Assembly (NCBI GenBank): GCA_025526915.1
Contig: JAHLKH010000014.1
Location: 1 to 64,000 of the forward strand
Direction of reading: 5' to 3'
Length of the DNA stretch: 64,000 nt
From: Entophlyctis helioformis
Lineage: Eukaryota; Chytridiomycota; Chytridiomycetes; Chytridiales; Chytriomycetaceae
Each line of letters opens with the position of its first letter. The stretch's first letter is position 1. The notes under the pieces are model-generated. The model searched no databases and had not been told where the DNA came from. It worked only from the letters and a program-made list of their open reading frames with translations. Below, piece by piece: positions 11,101 to 22,889 of this stretch. The position numbers and the translations under genes were made by a program.

Positions 11101-14100
11101 ATGACGCAGCCAAGCGATGGAGCCCAAGTGCGATCGCAGCAGCAGCAGCAGCAACAGCAGCAGGCCAAGCGATCGGGGGTGTCTGTGCTGATGGCCGGTG
11201 CGGCAGGAGCGAATCTGTCGTTCAAGATGCCGTCGCTGTCTTCGGCATCCACCAGCAGCGCAGCAGGTGCAGGTGCAGGTGCAGGTGCATCGCCTCCGCC
11301 GTCAGCCCCAGCGTTGGCGGAGACTGCAGCCGGCTCGACGCCGTTTGTGCGAAAGTCGACCTCTGTGGGACGCCTGTCCTTCTTTGGGTTTGGGGCGACC
11401 CTGCGCCGCGCATCGTCTGCAGCCACCGGCTCGGGGCTGACCACGGCCACCTCGACGCCGTCGCCGTCGGCATCTCCAGCGTCGGTGCCAGCAGCGGCCG
11501 CCGGGGCCGCACGGGCCGGTCCCTCTGCAGCCGTGATGGTGCCTGCCCAGCCTTTGCCGGCATCTGGCTCGGCATCTGGCTCGCCAGGTGGCTCTCCCCA
11601 TGGTGCACACGGCAGCGCAACGACACCACCGCTATCGTCGCCGTCGTCGTCGTCGTCGTCCCGCACCCGCATGGGCCGTGCTCGATCGATGGCCACCATG
11701 TCGCTGGCATCGCTGACTCGCACGCTGTCGTCGCTGCCGTCGACTCCCGAGGGCCCTTTGCCACCGCCGCCGCCCCCGCCCAAGTCGTCCTTTGTGATGT
11801 CGCTGTTCTCAGCTGGATCGCCCCCGTCGTCGGCGCAGGCACGCAAATCTGATCTTTCCAACGCCCCCGCAGCAGCACAAACAGCAGCACAAGCAGCAGC
11901 TGCATCGCCTGTGTCTGTGCCAGCGCCTGTCGTAGCAGCAACAACAACAGCGGCCGCAGCAGAAGCAGCAGCAGAAATAGCAGCAGCAGCATCACCATTG
12001 GCAGCGTCGTCGTCGCTGTCGTCGTCCCACTCGCTGTCACTTTCGCTCACTCCCACCCAGCAGTCGCAGTCGCAGTCGCAGTCGCAGTCGCAGCCGGCCA
12101 TGCTCACGGTGCACGACCCCGCCACGAGCACATCGGGTGCACACAGCGCCATGGCTGCATCTCCGTCCGCCAAGACCACGTCATCGACGCATGTGCTTGC
12201 ACAGCGAGCAGGCCAGGCGCCAGCATACGGCGGGAGCAGCCAGTCGCAGAGCAGCCCGTCACAGTTCCAGCCCGTTCAACCGCATGCTGAGCAGCAGCAG
12301 CAGTTCCAGCAGTTCCAGCGGCAGCAGCCGATTGTTGTGCTGCAAGACCTGTCCCAGTCCCAGTCCCAGCGCACGGCAGGCCATCCAGCGGCCGATGCAG
12401 CAGCAGCAGCCATGACAGCAACCAATGCATCGTCGCATTCCCGCGTGCCTGCCAGGTCGCCCCCGCTCACCAACGCCCGCGCGCTGTCCAACCTGATGCC
12501 GCTGTCGTCCACGCTGTCGTCCACGCTGCCCCGCCCGCCCGGTGAGTTCTGTGTGTGTGTGTGTGTGTCCATGTGTGTGTGTGTGTGTGTGGATGCTGGC
12601 TGGATCTGCCCAACAATGCCCTGCAATGCCCTGCAATGCCGTGACTAACACCGCCCTGCCATGGCCTGGCATCGCTCGCTGGCTGGCTTCGCTGTCGCTG
12701 CGTGTGTGCACGGGGCAGCCTCTGCCTCGACAACCACGGCCACTGCGACCACTGCGACCACTGCGACCACTGCGACCACTGCCCGCCGCAGATCCATCGG
12801 GTCGGAGCTCTTGGCGCTGTCGCTATCGTCGCCCGCCGGTCCCGCCGGTCCCTCTGGCCCTGCTCCGCCGCCGTCATCGCTGCCGCCATCGCAATCCGCG
12901 ACGGCCCCGAGTCTGCCTGCCGCCTCGATTGCCAACACCGCCTTTGGCTCCCTCGGCCCTGCCGCCTCTCTTGGCCCTGCTGCCCCTGCTGCCCCTGCTG
13001 GCCCTCTCGGTCCTCTTGCCACGCCCGCCAGCCACCACCACGACATCCACAGCAACGGCAACAGCAGCAGCAGCAGCAGCCAAGGGCCCCCGTCGCACTC
13101 GCTGGAGCATCTGCAGCAGCAGCAGCTCTTTCAGCTGGACCAGAGCCTGCTCAACCACCACCACCACCACCACCACAACAACAACAACAACAACAACAAC
13201 AACAGCAAGCAGCAGCAGCAGGCGTATCTGCACCAACAACAGCAGCAGCAGCAGCAGCAGGCCTCCATGCCCATCGCCTCGCTGCCAGCCGCGGCTCCCA
13301 TGCTGGTCCCGCTGGCTCCGCTGGCGCCTCTGTCGGCCATGTCCCAGGCCACTCCCGTAGCTTCCACCACTGCACCTGCAGCCAACAACTCGCCGCGTCT
13401 GCAGCCGCCGTCGGCGTCGGCACCGTCCTCGTCCTCGTCGTCGGCCCGCTCAAAGTCGACCATCATCAGCCTGCCCTTAACCCCCGAAGGTGCGCTCTGT
13501 CTGCCTGCCTGTCCATCTGCCTGCCTGCCAACCTGTCCGTCCATCCGCACATTGCCTGCTCACCACTCGTGTCTCGTGGCCCTCCTCTCGCCTGCCGACC
13601 GTTCTCCGACGGTTCAACCAACCATCCTCGCTCCGGTCTGCTCAGCCACCATCAAGCAGTTCAAGTCGCTGCTCACGCCCTATGAGCTCGAGGAGATCAA
13701 AGACTTTCCAGACATCTACTTTGCTGGTGCCCAAAAGATCGAAAAGATTGGCGGCCCAAAGCGTCGCACTGGCGCAGACCTCGCCGAGACGTCCAATGTC
13801 GAGGGCACCTCAAAGGACCGCGACGGCAGTGTCTACAACTCGGGCTTCGACGACTCGCGCGGCGATCTGTACCTGACTCGCCACGACCATGTGGGCTACC
13901 GCTACGAGATCCTGTCGCTCCTCGGCAAGGGCTCCTTTGGCCAGGTGCTCAAGTGCTACGACCACAAGACAAAGACCAACATCGCCCTCAAGATCATCCG
14001 CAACAAGACGCGCTTTGAGAAGCAAGGTGCCATTGAAGTCAAGGTGCTCAGGAAGCTGCGCGACGAGGATCCTGCAGACGACCACTCGCTCGTCCACATC

Positions 14101-16731
14101 CTCGACCACTTTTACTTCCGCGGCCATCTCTGTCTGACGTTTGAGCTGCTCGGTGCAAACCTGTACGAGTGGCTCAAGGCCGGCTCGTTCAAGGGCGTTC
14201 ATCTGGGTGTCATTCGGCGACTCACGCACCAAATGCTCAAGTGTCTGCAGGTCCTGCAGCGCACCGCGATTGTGCACTGCGACCTCAAGCCAGAGGTAGG
14301 GTCTCGCTTCTGTCTCTTTTACATCTTCTTCTTCCTTCTCTTCGTGCCTCTGTCGCCTGACGGCTGTCTGACCCCAACCCCACTTTGCCTTGCTCGGCAC
14401 GTCAATCACACGCCAAACAGAACGTGCTCTTAAAAGACGTCACCTTCCTGCAGCCCTCTCGCTCAGACATCAACTACTACCCAAGCTCATCGGCGTCTGC
14501 GACTTCTCGTGCTGCCCCCACGCCACGCATCCCTCCAGAGTTTGACGAGATGCTGCCCAAGTACGACATCAAGGTCATTGACTTTGGCAGCAGCTGCTTT
14601 GAAAACGAGCGTCTGTATACCTATGTCCAGTCCCGCTTCTACCGCTCTCCCGAAGTCATCCTGGGCATCCCATACCGCATGGCCATTGACATGTGGTCGC
14701 TTGGATGCATCCTCGCCGAGCTGTACACTGGATACCCGCTGTTCCCTGGCGAGAACGAGAAGGAGCAGCTGGCGTGCATCATGGAGATCAAGGGCGTGCC
14801 GTCGCCTGAAGTGCTCAGCCAGGCGTCCCGCGCAAGGAACTTCTTTGACGGAAACCAGCCCATCATTTCGGCAAACTCCAAAGGAAAGAAGCGCCGCCCG
14901 TCCACAAAGACCTTGTCCTCGGTGCTGAGATGTACCGACATGGCGTTCCTTGACTTTATCGACCGCTGCTTGTGCTGGGACGCGTCGCGCCGCATGACGC
15001 CCTTTGAAGCCATGCGCCACCCGTACATAACAGGTGCACGCTTCATCCCGCACTCGGCCGACATCCCCGTGATCTCATCTGCCTCGCTTCGCAAAGTGCC
15101 GTCGTCCATCGAGGCGAGCGTCGTTCGCGGCACTGCCTCTCTCGAGACCATGGGCTCGCTCTCTGGGTCTTCAACGGCAGTCGCAAGCATCGGGTCTGTC
15201 AACAGCTCTGCGGCCGGCATGCTAGGCAAGTCAAGCGGTCTGGGCTCGTCTGGCCACTGTCGTCGTCGAGTGGAACCGCTGCCTCTGTTGCTGCTGCCGC
15301 CGCTGCAGGAAAGCCGGTCATGTCCTCGCGCATGAAGTTTGCCTCGGCCGCCTCGATCCCCTCGGCTCCTTCGTTTTCATCGTCGGGCAAGTCAAGCAGA
15401 GTCATGACGGCACCTGCTGTTGATCAGTACCATCTGGATTCTACTGCCACGCATCCCTCGCAGCTGCAACGCACACGCCAGTCCAACTACGACCAGCCGC
15501 CGCTGTCGTCGCGCGGGTTGCTGCCCGTCGTTGCAGGCCAGATGCGTTCCAACGGCCGGTTGCGCACCACTGGCCATGGCTACTCCACCAACACGTCGCC
15601 GACGCGTCAGGCTACTGCGAATGGGCCGTCCAGCTCGCAACCAGCATCCTCATCCCGGCCATACACAACTGGATACACGGGCAACAACGGTGCCAGCAAT
15701 GGGCACAATGCAACTGCCGGCGGTGGCATGGTTGGTCTGTATGACCAGTCTGCCCAACAGTACCAGTACCAACAGTCGATGCACTACCATCATCAACAGC
15801 AGCAGCAGCAACAGCAGCATTCTCAGCATTCTCAGCAGCACCAAAGCAGCATCCCCGTGACATACATCAACGATGTGCTTCCCCCCATTGCATACCCAAA
15901 TGCCACGGGACACGCAGCCAGCGACCCTCATCACCATCACCAGCAGCATCACCAACATCACCAACACCACCACCACGGCTATCAGCAGCAGCAGCAGCAA
16001 ATGCAGCAGCAAGGGTATGGCTACAACTCTCAGCCCCTGCAGCAGCAGATGCAGCAGCAGCAAATGGCTGCATCACAGCCATCTCAGCACTTCAGCAAGC
16101 GCCAGTCGTACCACTCCACCACCTCGAATGGCTCCAACGTGACGTCAAATGGCACGATTGTCATGGGCATGAGCAACATCGTGTCTGGAACATCCAACAG
16201 GACAAGCGCTAGTGCGATCAACAACAGCCCATCGGCAAACGCGATTGGCGGTCTGGCTACTGGCGTCAACGCGTCCGGATTGCCCATTGGTGGGGAACAC
16301 AGCAGAGCCTGTCGTCCTCATCGTCGTCCACGCTGCCCAATGCTCTGCGATGGTCGTCGTCCTCGTCGCCCTCGGGCGGCCAGACCGGCACGGGTGACGG
16401 ACAGCGGTTCCTGCGCAAGTCATCCTCGAGCAACTTGCGGTCCTCTGCGGCACAGAGTGCAGGCGTGCCAGTGTCTGGCACGGTGTCCATGAGTGCCACG
16501 CGCGGACTCAAGGAATCCTCGTCCCAAGGTCACACAGAACCGCACGTGGCGGTAGTTGGGGGATGCCCTGCATGGCCCTGCTTTTCTCGCCTGGCCCCTC
16601 GCTCCTTTTCTTTGTGTCTGTCCCACTCCACTGTACACACACTATGCCGATCATGTCTCTTTCTCTCTCCCCCTTCTCACGCCGTCTCACTCCGAGCCCC
16701 GTCAACAACAACACCGCATATAAACACATGA
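11101..16731 (+). CDS. DYRK2/Pom1-type dual-specificity protein kinase
   Basis: Exons 11101-12541, 12719-13489, 13646-14295 and 14421 onward splice in phase. Residues 1-740 or so are disordered (Q, S, A, H and N runs). Then comes the DYRK-homology box ([20 protein letters not shown]), and the kinase domain with [24 protein letters not shown] split by the third intron, IDFGSSCFE and the DYRK signature [14 protein letters not shown]. Such kinases autophosphorylate on the activation-loop tyrosine and then act on Ser/Thr; fungal Pom1 controls polarity and division. About 45 residues are inserted between NVLL and IKVIDFG, which is unusual. The Q/H/S-rich tail changes frame near 15245 and 16291, each explained by one missing base; the end at 16731 assumes those corrections. 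Confidence 0.92.
12548..12593. repeat. (TG)n microsatellite in kinase intron 1
   Basis: Two runs of alternating TG, split by TCCA, follow the GTGAGT donor directly in the first intron of the kinase gene. The intron then has a CTAAC branch-like site (about 12645) and no AG until the acceptor at 12717-12718. Confidence 0.85.
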
Positions 16732-16850
16732 ATTTCCCCACTTTATCTGGCCAGCGATTCCGCATGTGAGGTTCACAAGCCTATGGTGTTCATTGCACAA
16801 GCCACATCCGTTGGTGCTACATGTCACGCTTCTTCTTGGACCGGATGCGG

Positions 16851-19709
16851 TCAGACCGTCGGGACACTGATGGCTCGGGTGGCGGGCTCTTGCTCTCCAG
16901 CTTGCGTTTGCTGGCCACAGGTCCAGCCGGAGAGGGTTGGCGATCTTGGTGTCCAAGTCTGTTGCGCGTCCTTTGCCTTTTCGATTGACTCGGCCAGCAC
17001 CCCTGGCCACGCCGCCAGACTCTGCAAGACCGTCCCGTGCCGCGACATGTTCCGCCGTCTCGTCCACGTCGGCCCCCACATCCACACCGTCACCGTCGCC
17101 TTCACCCCGTCGCCTTCGCCTTCGCCCTCGCCCTCTTCCAACACGTCAAAGCAAATCCACAGCTCACGACCGCCGACGCGACACAGCTCAAAGCGGCGTT
17201 CGCGCGACCGCAGCACGCGATAGTCCCACACAAACAGCGACCGCTGGCCCTCGTACTCGACCGAGCTCACCATCATGCTTTCGTCCGGGTCCAGCCGCGC
17301 GTGCTTGAGATCGCGAAACGGCGGGACAAAGTGGCCGGCCTGCCGTTGCATGGCGCAGGTCTCGGACGCTGCATACGCGTGGCGGCTGCGCGCGTGGTGT
17401 CGGTTGGGCGGCTGCGACTGCGGCTGCGGCTGGAGCGACGGCGGTGCAGGTGGTAGCGGTGGTGGCAGTGTGCTGGCACTCTGCGTCGGGTGTTGGTGGT
17501 GGTGCAGATGATGGTGGGGTACAAGTGTCGTGGCTGTGAGGGTCGATGCGAACGTGGGGAGGGCGGCCGTGTCCAGTGGGTTCATCGGTGGTGGGTCGTC
17601 CGATGCAAGATCGTTGACGGGCGGCGTCAATGTATGCGATACGGACAGGGGCCAAAGGGAAGCTGCTTGATGAGTTGGATACGGTGCTGATGCACTCTGC
17701 GTCCGACCAAGTCCGATAGAGGGTGACGGTGGAGGGGCTTTGAACAGTGACGGTGGCTGCGGTGCTGGTGCCGGTGACAACGTCCACACAGAGAGCTCAT
17801 CTGGGTATGCGCCGTTGGTCACCACAAAATGCGTGCCGAGGCAAAAGGTCTGCGGTGCGTAGGTGAATCCGTGGTTGTCAATGTCGTCGTCGCGCAGGTT
17901 GCAGATGCAGCTGACGGACATGGGCAGCGTGCCTATACCTGGCTGCGCCGACTCTGGCGGATCTGCTGCCAGGCGGGTACGCGGTTTTCTGTTTTCGGTC
18001 GAGGGAGAGGGCTCCGCGCTTGCGCTGCGCGTTGCAGGTGGACGGTTCCTATTCAATGCGGCTGATGGCAAACCAAGGGTGCCTGATCCAATGCTTCCAT
18101 TGAGATGCGACGATCTTGACCTTCCGCGAAGCTCGGGTGTGGATGACGACGACGACGATGATGGCAATGACGGCAATGATGGCAACAGTGATGGACCTGC
18201 ATGCGCTCCATTCGCCATGACCAGTGATGCGGGGTTCTTTGCAAACCTTGCTTGACGGGGCGGCGACGTTGCAGGTGCACTGGGTGTCATTTCGTGAATG
18301 AGATACGTGCCCTCGGACATGCCAATGCCAATGTACGCGTCTCGCACAGCAACATGAACCTCGGAACGGTTCTGGGACAAGAGCCGATGCACACTGTACG
18401 CATATCGAGGAAGCAGGTCAAATTTGGCGATGCAGACTCGATTGCATATGTCCCACACATGCGTCGTCGAGTTGGCATGCATGATGGCGAGCGTGGTCTT
18501 GTGGATGTCAAACGCAACAAACGACGGCGACTGGTTGGCCGGCGGCAAAATGTCAAACGCGACGCGACGCTCCGCCAGGCTCCAGACCTTGATGTTCCCG
18601 CCCACATCGCCGGACACCAGACTGCCGATGCCGTTGCCCACCATCATCTTGATGGCCGCAGCATGTCCTTTCATTGCAAACCTGGCGCGCGCCGGTCGTC
18701 TTTCGGCCAGATCCAGCGCTTCAATGTTGGGTGTCAACTCCATGTCCCCACGCTCGTCCATGTATCCAGCCCAGTAGATGGTCGTGCCGTCCAGAATGAT
18801 GCTCGTTTGGTGCTCGGGCTTGACAGGCCAGATCATGAGAAAACGCATCCGCGACCGGTCGCCCGGGCCGCCTGGAATGTGGTCCATGGATGCATTGGAG
18901 GCCAACAGCGAGTCCTCTTCGGGAGATATGATCGGCTCCAGATCAATCAGGCGCGGTGTCCGGACCAAACCCAAGTCGGGAGCCTGAGGCGTAACCGTTG
19001 AAGCAGCCGATGCCGATGCCGATGCTGACGCCGAAGCGGATCCGATTGGGGCTTTGGGGCACAGTCCAACCAGGGATCGGTCACGGATCGTGTCCCATCC
19101 AGCACGGTGGATGACAAACGAGCCCTTCATCGAGAAAAAGTCTGAGCGGCCCGTAGCGATGCTGTTGTGGTTGCCATAGTAGGCCTTCCAAGACGGAAAC
19201 GAGCGATGCAGCGGAGCCGCGATGTTGGCGACGGGGTCGTTGGAGCACATGGGAAAGCGGCCGACAGCAAGGCGGTGCCAGAGAGGATCGTCGTGGGCAG
19301 AGACGAGTGATCGCCAAGCAGAGCACACCTGCTCGGCCGTGAGCAGGCTTGGGGTGTCGAGGAAGCCAAAGATGCGCACTGCAAGCTCGTTTGGCAAGCC
19401 CTGAGTAGCCATGGCCAGCCGCCATCAAGCGCAGACAGGCACGGTCAGACACAAGCAGACAGAGGAAGACAGGCTGACAGAGGCCGACAGACAGACAGGC
19501 CGTGGACACACCTGGATGGCAAGCGACAGAAAGTGCTCGACGGCTTGGCGCATGGCTGCCACCTGCTCGTCGAACGAGAGCGTCGTGGACGCATATGCGC
19601 TGTCGACCTGGTCGCACAAGGAGGCGGCTGAAAGGCGAGCTGGCTCATGGGCAGCAGGCGCAGAGGTCCTCGACGTTCCGGCTGTAGTCTGAGTGTGCAT
19701 ACTGGCCAT
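16851..19709 (-). CDS. F-box protein with WD40-like repeats
   Basis: The long exon (19400-16851) begins with an F-box, GLPNELAVRIFGFLDTPSLL then QVCSAWRSLV, which would bind Skp1 in an SCF ubiquitin ligase. A WD-like beta-propeller follows (KGHAAAIKMMV, SGDVGGNIKVWSL, THVWDICNRVCIAKF), interrupted by long S/P/Q-rich inserts; the last blade is near SSVEYEGQRSLFVWDYR. I extend it 5' by an exon 19709-19512 because a GTGTGT-TCAG intron joins it in phase 0 and it encodes an amphipathic stretch (DEQVAAMRQAVEHFLSLAIQ). A shorter start at 19412 (MATQGLPN), inside that intron, is the alternative. It converges with the kinase gene, 119 bp apart. The substrate is unknown. Confidence 0.85.
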
Positions 19710-19855
19710 ACATGCAATGCTGCCGATATCGTTCCGGCCTGTCTGCTGAGCGGCGTGCAACCGTGTCTATCTGAGGGGCAACAATGCGCTGGCCGTTGTT
19801 GGACCAAAACGAAGCCGTTGGGTAAGGACTGTGTAATGAATTTCGACGATATTTG

Positions 19856-20601
19856 TTATTGTGGCTGAGCCTGATGCTGTTGAAAGTCGGATGCCGCGGA
19901 TCGCAGAGCAGACTGCACCTTGGCAAGCATCACGTCTGGCAGAGCAGCAGAGCAGTAGAGCAGCAGATCAGCAGCAGAGCGGCAGAGCAGCGGCATGCCA
20001 GTCAGCAGCAGATCCACACAGACACGGCGGATCAGCATTCGCCGGCACATACCCGCCTCTGCGACGGTGCGCTCCATCTCTTCGCCCGCGATGCGGTTCT
20101 CTTCCTCGAGCTCCTGCAGCAGCCGCACCTGCTCCTCCTCAGTTGTTGCGATGCCGGGCAGCTGTGCTATCAGAAAGTCAATCACCTTGGCCGTCTCCAC
20201 AATGTCCTTGGCCACGGTCCGTGCAAGCTCTGCCATGAACGCATGATCGGATCTGTCCCGTCAGCCTGCGCTGCAACAGACTGCCAACGAGCCAACATGC
20301 CGACGAGCCAACATGGCGGCATGCATGCTGCTGGCAGAAATGCCCCCTCTGCGCTTGCCTTGGTTGCCTGTCCAGTTGGCCTGCACCTGCTCGGCTGTCC
20401 ACGATGTCACGGGCAGCTCTTGGTTGGTCGCCACAAGCGGTGCGTCTCGTTGCAGCACGCCGACGGATGTGTAGAACATCTCAGACATCTGCACCGTTGC
20501 CGTCAGTCAGTCGCCAGCGAGCGGCTCGGTTGGCCATCGTACGACAGGCCCATCCTGCTTGCCTTGTCCACGCACTCTTGCAGCTGTGTGAGCCTGTCCA
20601 T
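19856..20601 (-). CDS. MED21: Mediator complex subunit 21
   Basis: Four exons (20601-20563, 20488-20359, 20229-20053, 19935-19856) give a 141-residue protein of normal MED21 length. It starts MDRLTQLQECVDK, the hallmark N-terminus, and continues with EMFYTSVGVLQRDAP. Then come VAKDIVETAKVIDFLIAQLPG, here split by exon limits, and RLLQELEEENRIAGEEM, which form the coiled coil that pairs with MED7. The end is VMLAKVQSALRS. MED21 belongs to the Mediator middle module that links regulators to RNA polymerase II. The first two introns use GC rather than GT donors (AAG|GCAAGC both times); with them every junction is in phase. Confidence 0.93.
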
Positions 20602-20802
20602 CTAGTACGGCTGCATGCATGTCAGTGTTTGCAACGACACACGGGCAATCCAGCACACCGAGTCTGGCTCGATGGCCCAAGAGTCAGCAGCCAGCATGCG
20701 CCACCAGCCAGCGACACACATGCACAGACATGCAACCTTTGTGAAGATGCCCGTTTGGTTGGCCGTGAGGATCCGACTGAACATTGTCTGCAATCGAAAT
20801 CG

Positions 20803-20837
20803 CTGCGTGGAATGCGAGTCACGTGTCTTCACGTGAC
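20803..20837 (+). promoter_or_regulatory. Composite promoter module with paired CACGTG sites (MED21/CFAP97 divergent promoter)
   Basis: CTGCGTGGAA, 5 bases, GTCACGTG, 4 bases, then CACGTGAC. The last two form an inverted repeat of two E-box-type CACGTG cores. It lies about 200 bp upstream of MED21 and 155 bp upstream of the CFAP97-domain gene. The same arrangement recurs at 30497-30530. CACGTG is the known core site of bHLH factors such as Cbf1; the binder here is inference. Confidence 0.7.
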
Positions 20838-20990
20838 ACTCGCTACATCCGGCCAAGGTCAACATGTGATTCGGGATCCCTCCCGGTCGACCATACTGCC
20901 CAACAACAGGTCATTCTAACAATACACGGCGCATCAGCAACACAGCCAAAGGATCTCGGAAGGCATAGAAGGAGCAGCAGCACCTAGACC

Positions 20991-22671
20991 ATGATCGTTT
21001 CTGGCAGTGCAGAAAAGACAGCGACACCAAAGCCTGTCCGAAAGACCGTGATGGTTGTTGCGCCAAAAGACAAGGACATGCCCCGACTCGCGCCGTCCGA
21101 ACATGCGCGCACTACCACCACCACGGCCGCAACGGCAACGTCCGAATCTGTCTCTAGCACAGTCTCACCGCAAGCAACCGCAAGCAAGTCTGCGCTTGTG
21201 CAGGCATCTCAGACCACCGCGTCGCGAGCATCCAGTACAGCTGCCCATCCATTGCTTCCTTCTGCATCCACATCCGCCTCGGCAGCGCGGCCACAAGGAT
21301 CAGAAGCGCCACGCAACACAGCCGCCCCTGCTGTCGCTCCAGCTGCAGGACCCTCGAAATCGCGTCCGTCAGCATCTGCTCCACCAGCCTCGGCCAGAAC
21401 ACCCACACAGCCAGTCACGCAACACGTCCAATGACGGCAAAAGCATCATCTGCGATTACGTCAACAAACGGCCCACAGACATGCGCAACAGCCGGCCCGC
21501 GCCGGCCGAAGGCGAGGACCCGTTTTCGTACAGGCACTACAACGCCTACCATCCAACAGCCAACAAGCTTCTGTCGAAGAAGTGGGAAGAGCGGAGCCGT
21601 TCGCTGCACCTCAAGAAGCTCAAAGAGGTTCGCGCCACCATCGACAATGCTCCGCCCAAGGTCTATCCGCACCTGGAGATGCGTCTCAAGAAACTCAAGC
21701 TCGAGGAAGGTAGGTCATCAGCAAGCGCCTTTGATCTTGCTCTTGCTCGGTATTGTCCCATGTGTGTTGACTCTGATGCGTGTGTACCGCGTGCGAACCA
21801 ACCAGACCGACTGGTAGACATCAAGCGCAAGAACCAGATCTTGCTCGAGCGCATCGCATTCCAAATGGTGCGCATCTCGGATGTTGGCCAAAAGGGGCTG
21901 TTGGAGACACCCGCAATCCGATCCTGCAGCGAGAAACGGCGGCGAGACAAGGCCATCATCGCTTCTCAGAACCTGGCAAGTGGAGGCTCCTGCTTAGCGT
22001 TCCATGCGCATCACAAAAGAGCGTAGTGCAGGGTCTAACGCACATGTGACTGCGCACCAACCTGCGCACCAACCTGCGCCATTTGATGCTTTAACCCACA
22101 GGAGATCTACGAGCGCATAGAAAACAAGTCGCCATTCTACAACCGATTCGAGTGGCTCGCCGACCGCAGACGCAACCTCGGCTACCTCAAAAACATCTCC
22201 CAGTACCCCAAGCACTACTTCCGTCTGATCAATGAGTTTGACAACAACGAGGATCTTGTGCGGCTGTCAAAGGCTGCAACACGTCCAACCACTCGCGCGC
22301 AGACGGCGTTTCCGGCCCTCCGTGGTGCCTACTCCACAAGCGCAGCCGTCAGCGACATCCGCGCTGCGTATGGCGACGAGGCGTACACTAGTGGAGGCAT
22401 TGGAAGCGTTGGTGTCAAGGGCATGGGGTATGCTGCCATGGCTAGTGGCCGTAAACCGCGGCCCATGACTGCAGCACCTGTGCGACCCAAGGAGCATATT
22501 GGGACAGGGTTCTATCTAAGCGAGGACGAGGAGGATGACGAGAAGTCGACAAGAACGCGCGACAGCAGCCAGCAGCAGCAGCAGCAAGACAATGATCAAG
22601 GTACAGGTGATCGCCCAGAGAGCCTCCGACACTCCAAAGCAGTCGAAAGGGATGCGGTTGCTGTGCAATGA
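20991..22671 (+). CDS. CFAP97/hemingway-domain protein (flagellar axoneme family)
   Basis: Exons 20991-21709, 21806-21975 and 22102-22671 join in phase. The first ~145 residues are A/S/T/P-rich. A conserved block follows: HYNAYHPTANKLLSKKWEER, then PPKVYPHLEMRLKKLKLEE, then DRLVDIKRKNQILLERI. The pattern (P-x-x-x-x-HL-x-x-x-x-KK-x-x-x-EE, then I-x-x-x-N-x-x-LL-x-x-I) is that of the CFAP97/KIAA1430 family, found in organisms with cilia or flagella. The C-terminal part is acidic and Q-rich (LSEDEEDDE). The frame shifts by one base near 21425, between the low-complexity part and the conserved block; total exon length is one base over a multiple of three. The intron ending exon 2 uses a GC donor (CTG|GCAAGT). 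Confidence 0.75.
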
Positions 22672-22889
22672 TGCTGCCGTGGTAACTTCTACAGACGGAA
22701 GCGAAATGCACGTGTCCTGCGCGGTGTATGACTGCTTCTGTGCAACTCTGAGTGCCAATGCACAGATGGATGGAATGAACTTGTGCATTCAATGATGCTT
22801 TATTGATGCTCATGGGACTCCGCAGCGGATGAGCAGGCCCCGCAACGGCCCTGAAATGCATTCGCCTAGGATCATGCTGCCACCTGCCG

